The notes under the pieces are model-generated. The model was not told the DNA's origin. It saw only the letters and a program-made list of their open reading frames with translations, and made no database searches. The translations under genes and the position numbers were made by a program. Of a DNA stretch of 64,000 nucleotides, positions 51,461 through 60,485 are shown one piece after another. Every line of letters begins with the position of its first letter. The first letter of the stretch is position 1. This DNA comes from Brevibacillus_H ginsengisoli (GTDB taxonomy: Bacteria; Bacillota; Bacilli; Brevibacillales; Brevibacillaceae): NCBI RefSeq assembly GCF_050113715.1, contig NZ_JBNJQR010000007.1:62001-126000 (forward strand), read 5' to 3'.

Positions 51461-52711
51461 ATGAAAAAAAGATACGTTCATCTTATCACGCCGCTACTCT
51501 CAAGGTACAACCGGGTCGTCTGGATACGATTCCTGGGTGAATTTCTGACGGGGTTAACCGGTTCCATGCTTACTCCGTTTCTGATCTTTTATTTGCAAGC
51601 CAAGCTAGGCGGCTCCGTGGTTCTGCCGATGTTTATCATTGGCCTGCAACCATTTAGTGAAATCCTGGTCACTCTGTTAGGAGGAAACATCACAGATCGG
51701 ATCGGGCGCAAACCTGTCATTTTGTTTGCTCTTGGTTTACAGGCAAGCGCCATTCTGGGATTCATCTTGGCTGATTCTGTCTGGGTGTTCGCCCTCCTTT
51801 ACACACTCAATGGTATCGGTCGGTCTCTGTTTATCCCGGCCCAACGCGCTCAAATCACGGATGTGGTTGGCGAGCATCAACGCTCGGAAGTTTTTGCCGT
51901 TCTCAGTACCGTAGGCTATATCAGCGCAACGATTGGTCCGCTCATAGGGTTACTCGCCTATCGCTATCAACCAGTCAGTCTGTTTTTCTGCGAGGCCTTT
52001 GCCCTCGTGATTTACGCGCTCGTTTTCTGGCGTTTTGTGCCCGAATCAGTATCCCTTCATCATACAGAGAGCCAAAAACAGATCGCTTGTACCGCCCAAG
52101 AGCGAAAACCTCTAGTCGCCGCTTTGCAAGACTATCGCCTGATCCTTGGGCTGATGATTTTTTCTTTGCCGATCAGCTTTTTTTATGCACAAAGCGAAAC
52201 CACCTTGTCCTTGTATCTCAAAAACAGCTTCTCCAACTACTTGACGATTGTCGCCAGCTTAACCACGATAAAAGCGATTCTGGCAATTGTCCTTGGAATC
52301 TTCCTCGTCAAAGTGACACAGCATCTCTCGACAGCCAGAATTATGATGGTTGCGTACTCCTGTTTTACCATAACCGCCCTGATTTATGGAACGGCCTCAT
52401 CATTTTCCCTGCTGGTTGTGGCGCAGCTTATGGTCGTAATCGGGGAGAGTATCGGCTTAAACAGACTCATTCAACTGGTTTCGATCCTGGCGCCTGCTGA
52501 TCAGCGTGGCCGTTACTTCTCGATTTATGGTACTCATTGGGACATTTCACGATCAATCGGACCTGTTCTTGGAGGATACATGCTGGTGGGATATGGTGGA
52601 GAGCTACTTTTTCTCCTCGTCGCTGTGCTGCTAGTGGTAGGCGGAATCTGCCAAACGCTCTTAACCAGACGCTTAACCTCACAAGCTTTAGAAGCAAAAG
52701 GGACTTCCTGA
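51461..52711 (+). CDS. MFS transporter
   Basis: A 416-residue protein of 12 helices. The loop between helices 2 and 3 is GGNITDRIGRKPVILFA and an inward motif GRSLFIPAQRAQITDVV occurs in helix 4-5. The substrate is unknown; a drug or sugar exporter is likely, and control by the divergent SgrR-type gene is expected. ATG at 51461 has AAAGGGA upstream; a longer frame from 51302 overlaps the regulator. Confidence 0.88.
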   Translation: MKKRYVHLITPLLSRYNRVVWIRFLGEFLTGLTGSMLTPFLIFYLQAKLGGSVVLPMFIIGLQPFSEILVTLLGGNITDRIGRKPVILFALGLQASAILGFILADSVWVFALLYTLNGIGRSLFIPAQRAQITDVVGEHQRSEVFAVLSTVGYISATIGPLIGLLAYRYQPVSLFFCEAFALVIYALVFWRFVPESVSLHHTESQKQIACTAQERKPLVAALQDYRLILGLMIFSLPISFFYAQSETTLSLYLKNSFSNYLTIVASLTTIKAILAIVLGIFLVKVTQHLSTARIMMVAYSCFTITALIYGTASSFSLLVVAQLMVVIGESIGLNRLIQLVSILAPADQRGRYFSIYGTHWDISRSIGPVLGGYMLVGYGGELLFLLVAVLLVVGGICQTLLTRRLTSQALEAKGTS

Positions 52712-52731
52712 ACCAGCGAAGTCCCTCTTTA
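52699..52731 (+). terminator. Terminator overlapping the MFS stop
   Basis: AGGGACTTC (52699-52707) and GAAGTCCCT (52718-52726), followed by CTTTATT. The left arm overlaps the last codons of the MFS gene. Confidence 0.75.
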
Positions 52732-52742
52732 TTACGGATTGG

Positions 52743-53186
52743 TTAATCTTTTTTAAAGAACAAATACAGCGAGCCGAACATTAGGATAAGCGCAGCTAAT
52801 CGTCTCAGATCAAACGGAATTTGCTTGGCGCCAAACAGGCCGTAATGATCGACGATGGCACTCATGATAATTTGTCCCGCGATGACGGAGGCTACGGTCG
52901 TCGTCACACCCACTTGAGGTACAGCCAACACCATAACCACCACATAGAACGCCCCCAGGATTCCACCCGTCAGCTGCCATTTCGGAATAGAGCCGATCGA
53001 TGAGAGGTTTCCTTTCCCCAAAAAAATCGTAATGAACAGCAAAGCTAACGTCCCGATCGCAAATGAGACCAAGGAGGCCTCAATGGCCCCGATCTTTCTT
53101 CCAAGCCCGCCATTAATGGAAGCCTGGGTACTAATCGCAACCCCGCCAACCAATGCCAATAACGGAAAAATCCATTTAATTTCCAT
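52743..53186 (-). CDS. YdcZ-type (DUF606) DMT transporter
   Basis: A 147-residue membrane protein with five helices and the half-length typical of DUF606. STQASINGGLGRKIGAIEAS and the loop AGQIIMSAIVDHYGLFGAKQ are family-typical. Half-size DMT proteins act as dimers. AAGGAGAG precedes the ATG. The substrate is unknown. Confidence 0.85.
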   Translation of the reverse strand: MEIKWIFPLLALVGGVAISTQASINGGLGRKIGAIEASLVSFAIGTLALLFITIFLGKGNLSSIGSIPKWQLTGGILGAFYVVVMVLAVPQVGVTTTVASVIAGQIIMSAIVDHYGLFGAKQIPFDLRRLAALILMFGSLYLFFKKD

Positions 53187-53247
53187 AACTCTCTCCTTGA
53201 ACTCCTATTATGTATATTTTAAATAACCAAAAAACACCATATTCATC

Positions 53248-53955
53248 CTACCCGATATTCGGGGGGAGTTCAATGGAGGGAAAATCAAGGCCAAAGGAAT
53301 CGGCTAACCCTTGCTTGCCTGCTGTCGTAATCGCAACAGCCCGTGTAGAGGGAATTCGCTCGATCCAGTTTAGTTCAAACAGACGCGTCGTGAGGGCCGC
53401 ACCAACGACTCCCGCAACATGATACCTGCGCTCACTCCAGTCTAGGCACTGGCGGCAGAGCGGTTTTTTTGTTTTTGCCTTGCGATTGATCTGAACACCA
53501 ATTTCCTGAAGAACGTGAAGCCCTTTTTCTGTAACCTGAAAACTCTCCGCTTCTATGACATTCATCGCCACCAACCGTTCGGCAAGGACAACACCGACTT
53601 TGCCAGCGAGGTGGTCATAGCAGGTGCGGGCAACATGCAGTTTTTTCGAAAGATCGGATTCCCTCAAGGATTTGACCTGCACGGCGGGAGCAATCACGGC
53701 CAGTCCTTCTAAAACCGAAGCAATTTCGGAGCTGGCCAACTTGTAGTATCGGTGACGCCCATGTGCTTCTATGGTAAGCAAACCGCCTTCGATCAGTTTG
53801 GCCAAATGGCTGCTTGCTGTTTGAGGAGAAATGCCCGCCTTTCTCGCCAGTTCACTGGCTGGGATCATTCTTCCATCCATCAGTTGATACAGAATCGTGG
53901 CCCGCGATTTCTCTCCAATCAGCGACGCAACTTCTATGACATTCGGCAGCATCAT
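53248..53955 (-). CDS. ArsR-family winged-helix regulator, long form
   Basis: A 235-residue protein. The winged helix covers residues 1-90 (AGISPQTASSHLAKLIEGGL) and a longer C-terminal part contains two cysteines in PLCRQCLDWSERRYHVAG that could bind metal or sense thiol. No such pair is placed at helix 3 as in metal-sensing ArsR proteins. It is divergent from a flavin reductase gene across a perfect palindrome. The second ATG, at 53952, is an alternative start; GAGGTG is upstream. Confidence 0.82.
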   Translation of the reverse strand: MMLPNVIEVASLIGEKSRATILYQLMDGRMIPASELARKAGISPQTASSHLAKLIEGGLLTIEAHGRHRYYKLASSEIASVLEGLAVIAPAVQVKSLRESDLSKKLHVARTCYDHLAGKVGVVLAERLVAMNVIEAESFQVTEKGLHVLQEIGVQINRKAKTKKPLCRQCLDWSERRYHVAGVVGAALTTRLFELNWIERIPSTRAVAITTAGKQGLADSFGLDFPSIELPPNIG

Positions 53956-54010
53956 CGGTATCTACACCTCTTTTCTCAACTTTCTTCCACTTCTAGTTTA
54001 CTTGACATAC

Positions 54011-54030
54011 ACTTCGACCGGGATCGAAGT
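54011..54030. promoter_or_regulatory. Perfect palindromic operator between ArsR and flavin reductase genes
   Basis: ACTTCGA-CCGGGA-TCGAAGT has two perfect 7-base half-sites. TTGACA at 54002-54007 lies immediately left of it, so bound repressor would block initiation towards the reductase. Confidence 0.65.
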
Positions 54031-54097
54031 ATTCTTCCTGTACAATCGGTTTATCCAAGATTAGGATACATCACATTCGTTGTTAGGAGGAAGCATG

Positions 54098-54703
54098 ATG
54101 ATTTCAGTTAATACCCACCACCCTATCCAACCCAAGGTTCTTTATTTCGGCTATCCTGTCATCTTACTCACTACTGAAAACGAGGACGGATCGACCAACA
54201 TCTCCCCCATCTCCTCGTCCTGGGCCCTGGGACGCTATCTAGTGCTTGGCTTAGGGGTAGGCGGTAAAGCCTTGGAGAATATCCGCCAACGTCCAGAGTG
54301 TGTCCTGAATCTGCCGGACCCACGTTTATGGCAAGAAGTTGAAGCACTCGCACCACTCACCGGGATGAATCCTGTTCCTGCCTACAAAGTGGGGTTTCGT
54401 TATGTAAAAGACAAATTCAAAGCTTCCGGCTTAACTCCCGAAGCCTCCGCCCATGTGAAGCCTCTTAGGATCAAAGAATGCCCCCTGCAAATCGAAGCCG
54501 TAGTAAGAGACATTCGCCTTCCAGACTACGATCCAGCATTTGCGATTGTAGAGGTGGAAGCTGTGCAGACACATGCGCATGAAGAGGTGATTCTTCGAGA
54601 CAACTATATCAATCCTTCTGCGTGGAGTCCGTTGATTTATAATTTCCGCCATTATTTTGGTTTGGGAGGGGAGCTTGGGAAGTCATTTCGCTCAGAGACG
54701 TAA
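54098..54703 (+). CDS. Flavin reductase-like FMN-binding protein
   Basis: A 201-residue split-barrel flavoprotein. PVILLTTENEDGSTNISPIS and KALENIRQRPECVLNLPDP follow the flavin reductase/flavoredoxin fold. It probably reduces or binds FMN with NAD(P)H; partner is unknown. ATG at 54098 gives a 7-base spacing from AGGAGG; ATG at 54095 is an alternative. Regulation by the divergent ArsR-type gene is expected. Confidence 0.85.
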   Translation: MISVNTHHPIQPKVLYFGYPVILLTTENEDGSTNISPISSSWALGRYLVLGLGVGGKALENIRQRPECVLNLPDPRLWQEVEALAPLTGMNPVPAYKVGFRYVKDKFKASGLTPEASAHVKPLRIKECPLQIEAVVRDIRLPDYDPAFAIVEVEAVQTHAHEEVILRDNYINPSAWSPLIYNFRHYFGLGGELGKSFRSET

Positions 54704-54712
54704 ACGAGGGAC

Positions 54713-55837
54713 TTAGCTCCCCTCTTTATTCAATGCTCTATTTCCCGCCTGGCTGAATCGCTTTCGAACAAGCGCTACAACTAAAGCAACCAGTGGAAAA
54801 ATGCCTGAAAAATAGACAAAGATGGTTTTGAGCGACACTTTTCCTTCTGCAAGATGCTCTGGAAAGTTGCTCGCGATCATCAGTGACACCATCAGCACAA
54901 TGATCGCAAGAGGTATAACGATCGTCTGATACTTTTGAATCCGAAATATATCCGCTGTCGCCATTACCACCGCATAAAAGAAGATGGCTACTTTGAAGAA
55001 ATCATTAATAATCAGCGCCAAAACCACGATAAGATCCAACCGTTGCAAAAAATCGGCAATACTTACCTTGCTGATGGTTGTCAATAAAGGAAACGTGGTT
55101 CTCACCGCTATACCGGCACCCAATACCGCTATCTCTACCATGGTAATTAGACATAAGATTAGACCGCTAAAAATCATTGCTGCTACGCCAACCTTCAACC
55201 CCCATTGTGGTTTGTTCAAGTAGGGCAGGATCATGGCAAAGCAGATCGTTTCCCCAAAAGGAAACATCATGATGTCTGGAAAGGTGGTCCTAATAATCGG
55301 TGACCATCCTTTTGCGAGAACTGGCTGAAGATTTTTGAGATCCATAATGCCGGAGGAAAGAATCAGAATGCCTCCGATTACCCCTAAAAAAATCACCAGT
55401 AGGAAGTAAATTTCCCCGGTTCTCCCCAGTACTTCGATCCCTTTGTAAAGGATATAGCTGATTGCCAAAATCATCAGGGCATTAAGCGCAAACAAGGGTG
55501 TTTGATCATACATGGCCGTTTGCAAAAATTCCCCTCCGTCACGCAGATCCCTTGCCGCTGCATAAATGAAAAATACAATGTACATCAGTCCCATCGCCTT
55601 GCCCAAGGGTTTACCTAATATCTTTTGCAAATAGCTTGTAGGAAGAATGCCTGGGTACAAACGATGGAGATATCCGTAAATGAGAAATAAGCAAATACCC
55701 CCTAGCATGCCGAGAAGGATCGTGATCCACGCATCCTGTTTGGCGGCCAAACCAAGGGGAACGACGATAGCTGTACCAAGTTCAAACAGAACAATCAAAG
55801 CGAAGAGCTGATAAATACTGATTTTTGCTTTCTCCAT
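54713..55837 (-). CDS. Spore germination permease, GerAB family (second copy)
   Basis: A 374-residue, ten-helix permease of the amino acid-polyamine type in GerA receptors. MEKAKISIYQLFALIVLFEL and DAWITILLGMLGGICLFLIY are family-typical. It is the last gene of the operon, paralogous to the copy at 56062-57171 (start IGGAQLFSLMMLFELGSALL, similar overall). A 12-base gap precedes it. The two permeases probably give two ligand specificities or a mixed receptor. Confidence 0.9.
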   Translation of the reverse strand: MEKAKISIYQLFALIVLFELGTAIVVPLGLAAKQDAWITILLGMLGGICLFLIYGYLHRLYPGILPTSYLQKILGKPLGKAMGLMYIVFFIYAAARDLRDGGEFLQTAMYDQTPLFALNALMILAISYILYKGIEVLGRTGEIYFLLVIFLGVIGGILILSSGIMDLKNLQPVLAKGWSPIIRTTFPDIMMFPFGETICFAMILPYLNKPQWGLKVGVAAMIFSGLILCLITMVEIAVLGAGIAVRTTFPLLTTISKVSIADFLQRLDLIVVLALIINDFFKVAIFFYAVVMATADIFRIQKYQTIVIPLAIIVLMVSLMIASNFPEHLAEGKVSLKTIFVYFSGIFPLVALVVALVRKRFSQAGNRALNKEGS

Positions 55838-55849
55838 GTCTTCCTACCT

Positions 55850-56065
55850 TCATTTATTTTTGTTTCTACTCGACATTAATCCACTGAGAAGCCAAATCAA
55901 AAACAAGAGAACGGTTGTGGCGATTTCCGGACCGCCTTTCACCACATAAGGATTCCAGAGATTACTTAATGACTGGTTTAAGGGCATTCCCAAAAGGTAA
56001 TCCATCAAAATCGTGAACATAACGCTTAGAGAATAAAGGAAAAGAAAAATCAAAACGATCTTCAT
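55850..56065 (-). CDS. Small two-helix protein of a Ger operon (D-subunit type)
   Basis: A 71-residue protein with two hydrophobic segments (about 1-24 and 48-64). It lies between the two B-subunit genes and overlaps the first by four bases. Small two-helix proteins (D subunits) are known in some gerA-family operons and modulate receptor function. This one fits by size, topology and place. Confidence 0.7.
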   Translation of the reverse strand: MKIVLIFLFLYSLSVMFTILMDYLLGMPLNQSLSNLWNPYVVKGGPEIATTVLLFLIWLLSGLMSSRNKNK

Positions 56066-57171
56066 GACGACATCTTCTCCTTTTCTCTCTTCCTGCGGAT
56101 CAGGGCTACTATTATGAGCAATAGTGGTATACCGACTTGCAGGGGAAGATGAAGATACATCGGAACTACTTTCAAGCCTTCTTCCAGGTGCTCGGGCATA
56201 TTGCTTGCGATCTGCAAAGAGGTAAGCAGAACAATCATTCCAATAGAAAATATCAGTTTGCCATGCTGCTCGATTTTAAACAGTTGAGCCGCTCCAATTA
56301 CAGCCGTGTAGAAAAAGACTCCGATCTTAAAAAATCCCCCAATAATTAATGTTAAAATGGCGAGTACATCCAATCGCTGTATAAACTCGCCAATATTCAC
56401 TTTTCCGATCATTGTGAGCAGGGGAAACGTCGATCGACCAGCAATATCTGCCCCTAGAACGGCGATATTAAGCAATGAAGTGCAGCTCAGAATGAAGGCA
56501 CTTGCGGTGAGCGCAAGAAAACCTATTTTCATCACTTTCTTTGGCCTGTTCAGATAGGGAAGAAGCATGGTAAATGAAATCATCTCCCCAAAAGGGAACG
56601 TAAGCGTCAAGGGGAAGGCGGTCTTTAGAACAGGTTTCCAGCCTTCTTTGAGAATCGGAAGAAGATTATTGGCATGAGTAATCCCAGAAATGAGGACAGC
56701 CAAATATCCGAAGGCGACAAGAGCTAGCAGGACTTTTAAATAGATTTCTGCTGTTCGAGAAAAAACCTCGAAGCCTTTATGAAGTACATAAGCGATCGTG
56801 AGCATCATCAGCATGTTTATGATAAATAAAGGGGTTTGATCATACGATGAAGTGACAAGCAATTCACCAAAATCCCTCATCACGCGAGATGCGAGGTAAA
56901 TAAAGTAAAGCGTATAAATCAAGCCCAGAATCCATCCCGGATACTTTCCGATAATTTTTTGCAAATAGGCCGTGAGTGGAAGGTCGGGATACAAGCGAAA
57001 CAAGGAGGAGTATATAAAAAATAGAACAAGTCCACCCGCCCAGCCAAGAAGAATCGCCAGCCAGGCATCTTGTTTCGCTTTCATCCCTAATCCAACAAGC
57101 AGAGCACTGCCAAGTTCGAACAGCATCATCAACGAAAACAGTTGAGCGCCGCCGATTTTTGCTTTTTCCAA
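56062..57171 (-). CDS. Spore germination permease, GerAB family (first copy)
   Basis: A 369-residue ten-helix permease. It starts MEKAKIGGAQLFSLMMLFEL, and SSYDQTPLFIINMLMMLTIA and TAFPLTLTFPFGEMISFTML have counterparts in the second copy. It lies after the C subunit gene and before the small two-helix protein. With GerAA and GerAC it should form a nutrient receptor in the spore inner membrane. Confidence 0.92.
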   Translation of the reverse strand: MEKAKIGGAQLFSLMMLFELGSALLVGLGMKAKQDAWLAILLGWAGGLVLFFIYSSLFRLYPDLPLTAYLQKIIGKYPGWILGLIYTLYFIYLASRVMRDFGELLVTSSYDQTPLFIINMLMMLTIAYVLHKGFEVFSRTAEIYLKVLLALVAFGYLAVLISGITHANNLLPILKEGWKPVLKTAFPLTLTFPFGEMISFTMLLPYLNRPKKVMKIGFLALTASAFILSCTSLLNIAVLGADIAGRSTFPLLTMIGKVNIGEFIQRLDVLAILTLIIGGFFKIGVFFYTAVIGAAQLFKIEQHGKLIFSIGMIVLLTSLQIASNMPEHLEEGLKVVPMYLHLPLQVGIPLLLIIVALIRRKREKEKMSS

Positions 57172-57191
57172 GGATTCAAGTCCCCTTTTCC

Positions 57192-58415
57192 TTAGTTATG
57201 CTTTTTCTTAACATCCGTTAGATATGGTTTGATTCTCATGCCCGGTCTGCGAATATAAGTTTCCACCTGTACTTTCACTTGTAGTTTGGAGAACGTGTTA
57301 TTCCATCCTCTTTTTAGTGTTTCCCACTCTTTAGGATGTTGCCGACCTATCGCCTCGCCAAACCCGAAGATGTCCACCTTTTCCTTCTGAGCGATTTTCA
57401 CAACCGTTGTCACTTCTTTTTTCGTTTCCTTGCTCCACGCTTGTTCGATCTTCTGAATCTCCTCCAGTTTGCCTAGATCCGTGGCACATTTCATTTCCGC
57501 TACGTTCCCTTCTTCTCGAATGGAAACTGTAATGACCGGATTTCCGTTCTGAATGGCCGTTTTTATGACTGTTTGTGATCTCGTGATCTCTATACCCAAT
57601 CCCCCTTTTTTGTCTTGGCAGTCCAATCGGAGAATGGTGCTCTTCAGCTTATTTGCTGCCCACATGTATCCGCGTGCCTCATCGCCATCGAGCCACTTTT
57701 TCAACTTTCCTTTCTTGAAAATGGCAATTCCACTGATCTCACCAATTGCATCCGGCTGAGTCTTTTTTACATTGTCGGTACTCATTCCTTTTTTCGGATC
57801 GCCAAGAACACGCATGCCACTGATTACAGGTTCCGTACCTTCTCCTACAAGCGCCCTGATCACATCATCGATTTCCACTTTAATATTCTCCGACCAAACC
57901 TTTGTCGTAAATTTCAACTTACCTACTGTGCTATTCGCAGATATTTTTTCCATTGGGGTAACAACACTAATCAGGGAATTCGCCGTTGTTCCTCGGGCAA
58001 TCAACACCTCGGAGGTCAGGCGGGCCTCGCGCGCACGTTCGAACAAGTCAAACAGCTCGGTTATTCCTTCTTTTGCCAACGACTCACCGATGACGAGCAA
58101 GCGAATGTGGGCAAAAAACAATTGGCGCGGCACTTTTTGGGAGGTTCTGCGAATCGCTTCGAACAAAGTCGTTCCGTTTCCGCTCACAACCGTAATTGGT
58201 GTTGCTCTTCCTCCTCCGCCCCCGCTAACTCCTGTCGCCACCTCCCCCGGATTAACGATCTGAAACGAGACGTGATACTCGTTTTTTTTAGGAGACTTAT
58301 CCACCGCCATTGCTGAAACGATTGCCAAATCGGAAAGCTCCCTGCGATTCCAACAGCCTGTCAACCCTGCCATATTGAACAATAGCAACACGATCAGAAG
58401 CCACTTTGCTCTCAT
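57192..58415 (-). CDS. Spore germination lipoprotein, GerAC family
   Basis: A 407-residue lipoprotein. The signal ends in LTGC (Cys about 22), followed by WNRRELSDLAIVSAMAVDKS, the strongly conserved GerAC start. It is the C subunit, anchored on the outer face of the inner spore membrane. The SGGGGGRATPI run around residue 60 is a low-complexity stretch. It overlaps gerAA by four bases. Confidence 0.93.
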   Translation of the reverse strand: MRAKWLLIVLLLFNMAGLTGCWNRRELSDLAIVSAMAVDKSPKKNEYHVSFQIVNPGEVATGVSGGGGGRATPITVVSGNGTTLFEAIRRTSQKVPRQLFFAHIRLLVIGESLAKEGITELFDLFERAREARLTSEVLIARGTTANSLISVVTPMEKISANSTVGKLKFTTKVWSENIKVEIDDVIRALVGEGTEPVISGMRVLGDPKKGMSTDNVKKTQPDAIGEISGIAIFKKGKLKKWLDGDEARGYMWAANKLKSTILRLDCQDKKGGLGIEITRSQTVIKTAIQNGNPVITVSIREEGNVAEMKCATDLGKLEEIQKIEQAWSKETKKEVTTVVKIAQKEKVDIFGFGEAIGRQHPKEWETLKRGWNNTFSKLQVKVQVETYIRRPGMRIKPYLTDVKKKHN

Positions 58416-59992
58416 TCTAGCCCCCTGTGATTTCTACGGTTATTGGGTGGTGAAGGCTGCTGATTATTGCCCGTTCTCGTAATATTTTTCTGGCTAATCA
58501 ATCTTGGACGGCTTTTAAATGACCACAACGGAAAACGAAAAATAGCATCCTTCTGATCTGCCAGGATAAATGGAGCAAGAGGTGCCATATACGGAATGCC
58601 GAAAGAGCGCAAACTGGTCAAATGGGCGATCATGATAATCAGGCCAAGTGTAATTCCGTATAAACCGAATGAAGCGGATAAAATCATTAGCACAAAACGA
58701 ATCATTCGGGCGGATATCGCCAAATCATAGGAAGGAGTGGAGAAACTAGCGATCCCTGTGATGGCAACGATGATGACCATCGCTGGTGAGACAATTCCCG
58801 CCTGAACTGCGGCTTGGCCTAATACAAGCGCACCTACAATCGAGACGGCTTGACCGACTGCTCTTGGCATACGAATCCCCGCTTCGCGCAACACTTCAAA
58901 ACTGGCTTCCATCAACAGAGCTTCTACAAAAGCCGGAAACGGAACACCCTCCCGTGAAGCTGCAAGACTGATCAAGAGAGTGGTGGGAATCATCTCCTGA
59001 TGAAAAGTAATTGCGGCAATATAAAGGGACGGTGCTGTCAAAGAAACGAGAAACGAGATATACCGAAGTAAACGCAAAAAAGTGGCGATATCAAACCGAC
59101 TATAATAATCGGAAGGCGCCTGGAAGAATTGTACAAACAGAGTCGGGGCGATCATGACAAATGGAGAACCGTCCACGAGAATGGCTACTTTTCCGGACAG
59201 TAAATTGCCGGCGACACTGTCTGGTCGTTCTGTATTGTACAGCATAGGAAAAGGCGTAAACGTCTGGTCCTGAATAAATTCCTCAATGTAGCCGGATTCC
59301 AGAACTCCATCAATTTCGATCCCCTTGATCCGTTGTGTTATCTCCCGCACCAGGTCATCATTGACAATCCCTTTGATATACATGATGGCCACGCTCGTTT
59401 GCGTGACCCGGCCCACCCGCATCGTATCCAACCACAGGTTCGGACTTTTAATCCGACGCCGTATCAGAGAAATATTGGTTGCGATCGACTCGTTGAAGCT
59501 ATCTTTAGGGCCACGAATCACCACCTGAGTGGTTGGTTCCGAAATCGACCTTGTTTCCCCGCCCTTCGTCCCTCCAATAATGGCTTGTGTCCAACCGTCA
59601 ATCAGCAGAGCCGTGTCACCGGAGAGAATCGAAAGGATCATCTCGTCCCAATCGCGCATCACTTTCAGCTGATCCGTCATCAGCGCGTTCTCTTTGATAT
59701 AATCGAACATTTTTCCAGGTGGCTCAGGGACCTCTGATATCGTTTCATTCGAATTGATTTTCAATGTGCGATTAATGAACTGACTGACCAGGTCCTTATC
59801 CACCAGACCGTCTGTATAGATTGCAGCTACTCTAGTCACTGGCTGACCAATTTGAAACTCACGAATGATCACATCAGGACTCGCTCCGAGCTCTTGTGTG
59901 ATCCTCATCAGATTGTTGTTCAGATTGGGTTGAATGTAGGAGTATCTCGTCCTGTTTACTTTGTATCGAGATGCTTTCCAGGGCCACTTCAT
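58412..59992 (-). CDS. Spore germination protein, GerAA family
   Basis: A 526-residue protein. Two cytoplasmic N-terminal domains (about 1-260) precede the C-terminal membrane region of five to six helices; ILVDGSPFVMIAPTLFVQFF is family-typical, as is REAGIRMPRAVGQAVSIVGA. The C-terminus is Pro/Asn/Arg rich. The ATG at 59992 has six bases to AGGAGG; ATG at 59995 has three. First gene of the operon. A TGCATA upstream on the minus strand is a faint sigma-G -35 candidate only. Confidence 0.93.
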   Translation of the reverse strand: MKWPWKASRYKVNRTRYSYIQPNLNNNLMRITQELGASPDVIIREFQIGQPVTRVAAIYTDGLVDKDLVSQFINRTLKINSNETISEVPEPPGKMFDYIKENALMTDQLKVMRDWDEMILSILSGDTALLIDGWTQAIIGGTKGGETRSISEPTTQVVIRGPKDSFNESIATNISLIRRRIKSPNLWLDTMRVGRVTQTSVAIMYIKGIVNDDLVREITQRIKGIEIDGVLESGYIEEFIQDQTFTPFPMLYNTERPDSVAGNLLSGKVAILVDGSPFVMIAPTLFVQFFQAPSDYYSRFDIATFLRLLRYISFLVSLTAPSLYIAAITFHQEMIPTTLLISLAASREGVPFPAFVEALLMEASFEVLREAGIRMPRAVGQAVSIVGALVLGQAAVQAGIVSPAMVIIVAITGIASFSTPSYDLAISARMIRFVLMILSASFGLYGITLGLIIMIAHLTSLRSFGIPYMAPLAPFILADQKDAIFRFPLWSFKSRPRLISQKNITRTGNNQQPSPPNNRRNHRGLE

Positions 59993-60063
59993 CATGATCC
60001 TCCTAATCAGAACAGCTTCTGCGTTATTAGGAATTATTTGTATTCAAGGAAATTGTTATGCAT

Positions 60064-60096
60064 AAAAAAGACTGCCGAGAAAGCTTCCCGACAGCC
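60064..60096 (-). terminator. Terminator after the SulP-ArsR operon
   Basis: On the minus strand, GGCTGTCGGGAA and TTTCTCGGCAGTC form the stem, followed by TTTTTT. It lies before the Ger operon. Confidence 0.75.
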
Positions 60097-60112
60097 TAGA
60101 CCTTGTATTTAC

Positions 60113-60457
60113 TTATTTATCACCATTCACATCACTATCGTTGAACTTGTCCAACATTTCGATTGTATCAATCAAGTGATTGTTGAAGATTTTACGCGCG
60201 ACAGCCAATAGCTCGATAATCATTGGATCACGCAATGAATAGACGACTCGGTTCGCATCCTTGGTTCCGACGACGATATTTTTGGCCCGAAGCACGGTGA
60301 GTTGTTGGGAAACGGCTGATCCTTCACTCCCCACCAGCGTCTGAATCTCGTTGACGTTCTTGTCTCCCTCCGCCAGCAACTCCAGTATCCGTATGCGTAA
60401 AGGGTGCGCCAATGCTTTAAAAAACTCCGCCTTAAACTGCTGCATCTCAAGGTTCAT
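60113..60457 (-). CDS. ArsR-family regulator linked to SulP
   Basis: A 114-residue winged helix regulator with LAHPLRIRILELLAEGDKNV and GSEGSAVSQQLTVLRAKNIV. It contains no cysteine, so metal or thiol sensing through Cys is excluded. It lies 28 bases after the SulP gene on the same strand and is probably co-transcribed. Its effector is unknown. Confidence 0.85.
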   Translation of the reverse strand: MNLEMQQFKAEFFKALAHPLRIRILELLAEGDKNVNEIQTLVGSEGSAVSQQLTVLRAKNIVVGTKDANRVVYSLRDPMIIELLAVARKIFNNHLIDTIEMLDKFNDSDVNGDK

Positions 60458-60485
60458 TCAAAGGTATCCTTTCTAAGCTATTTGT

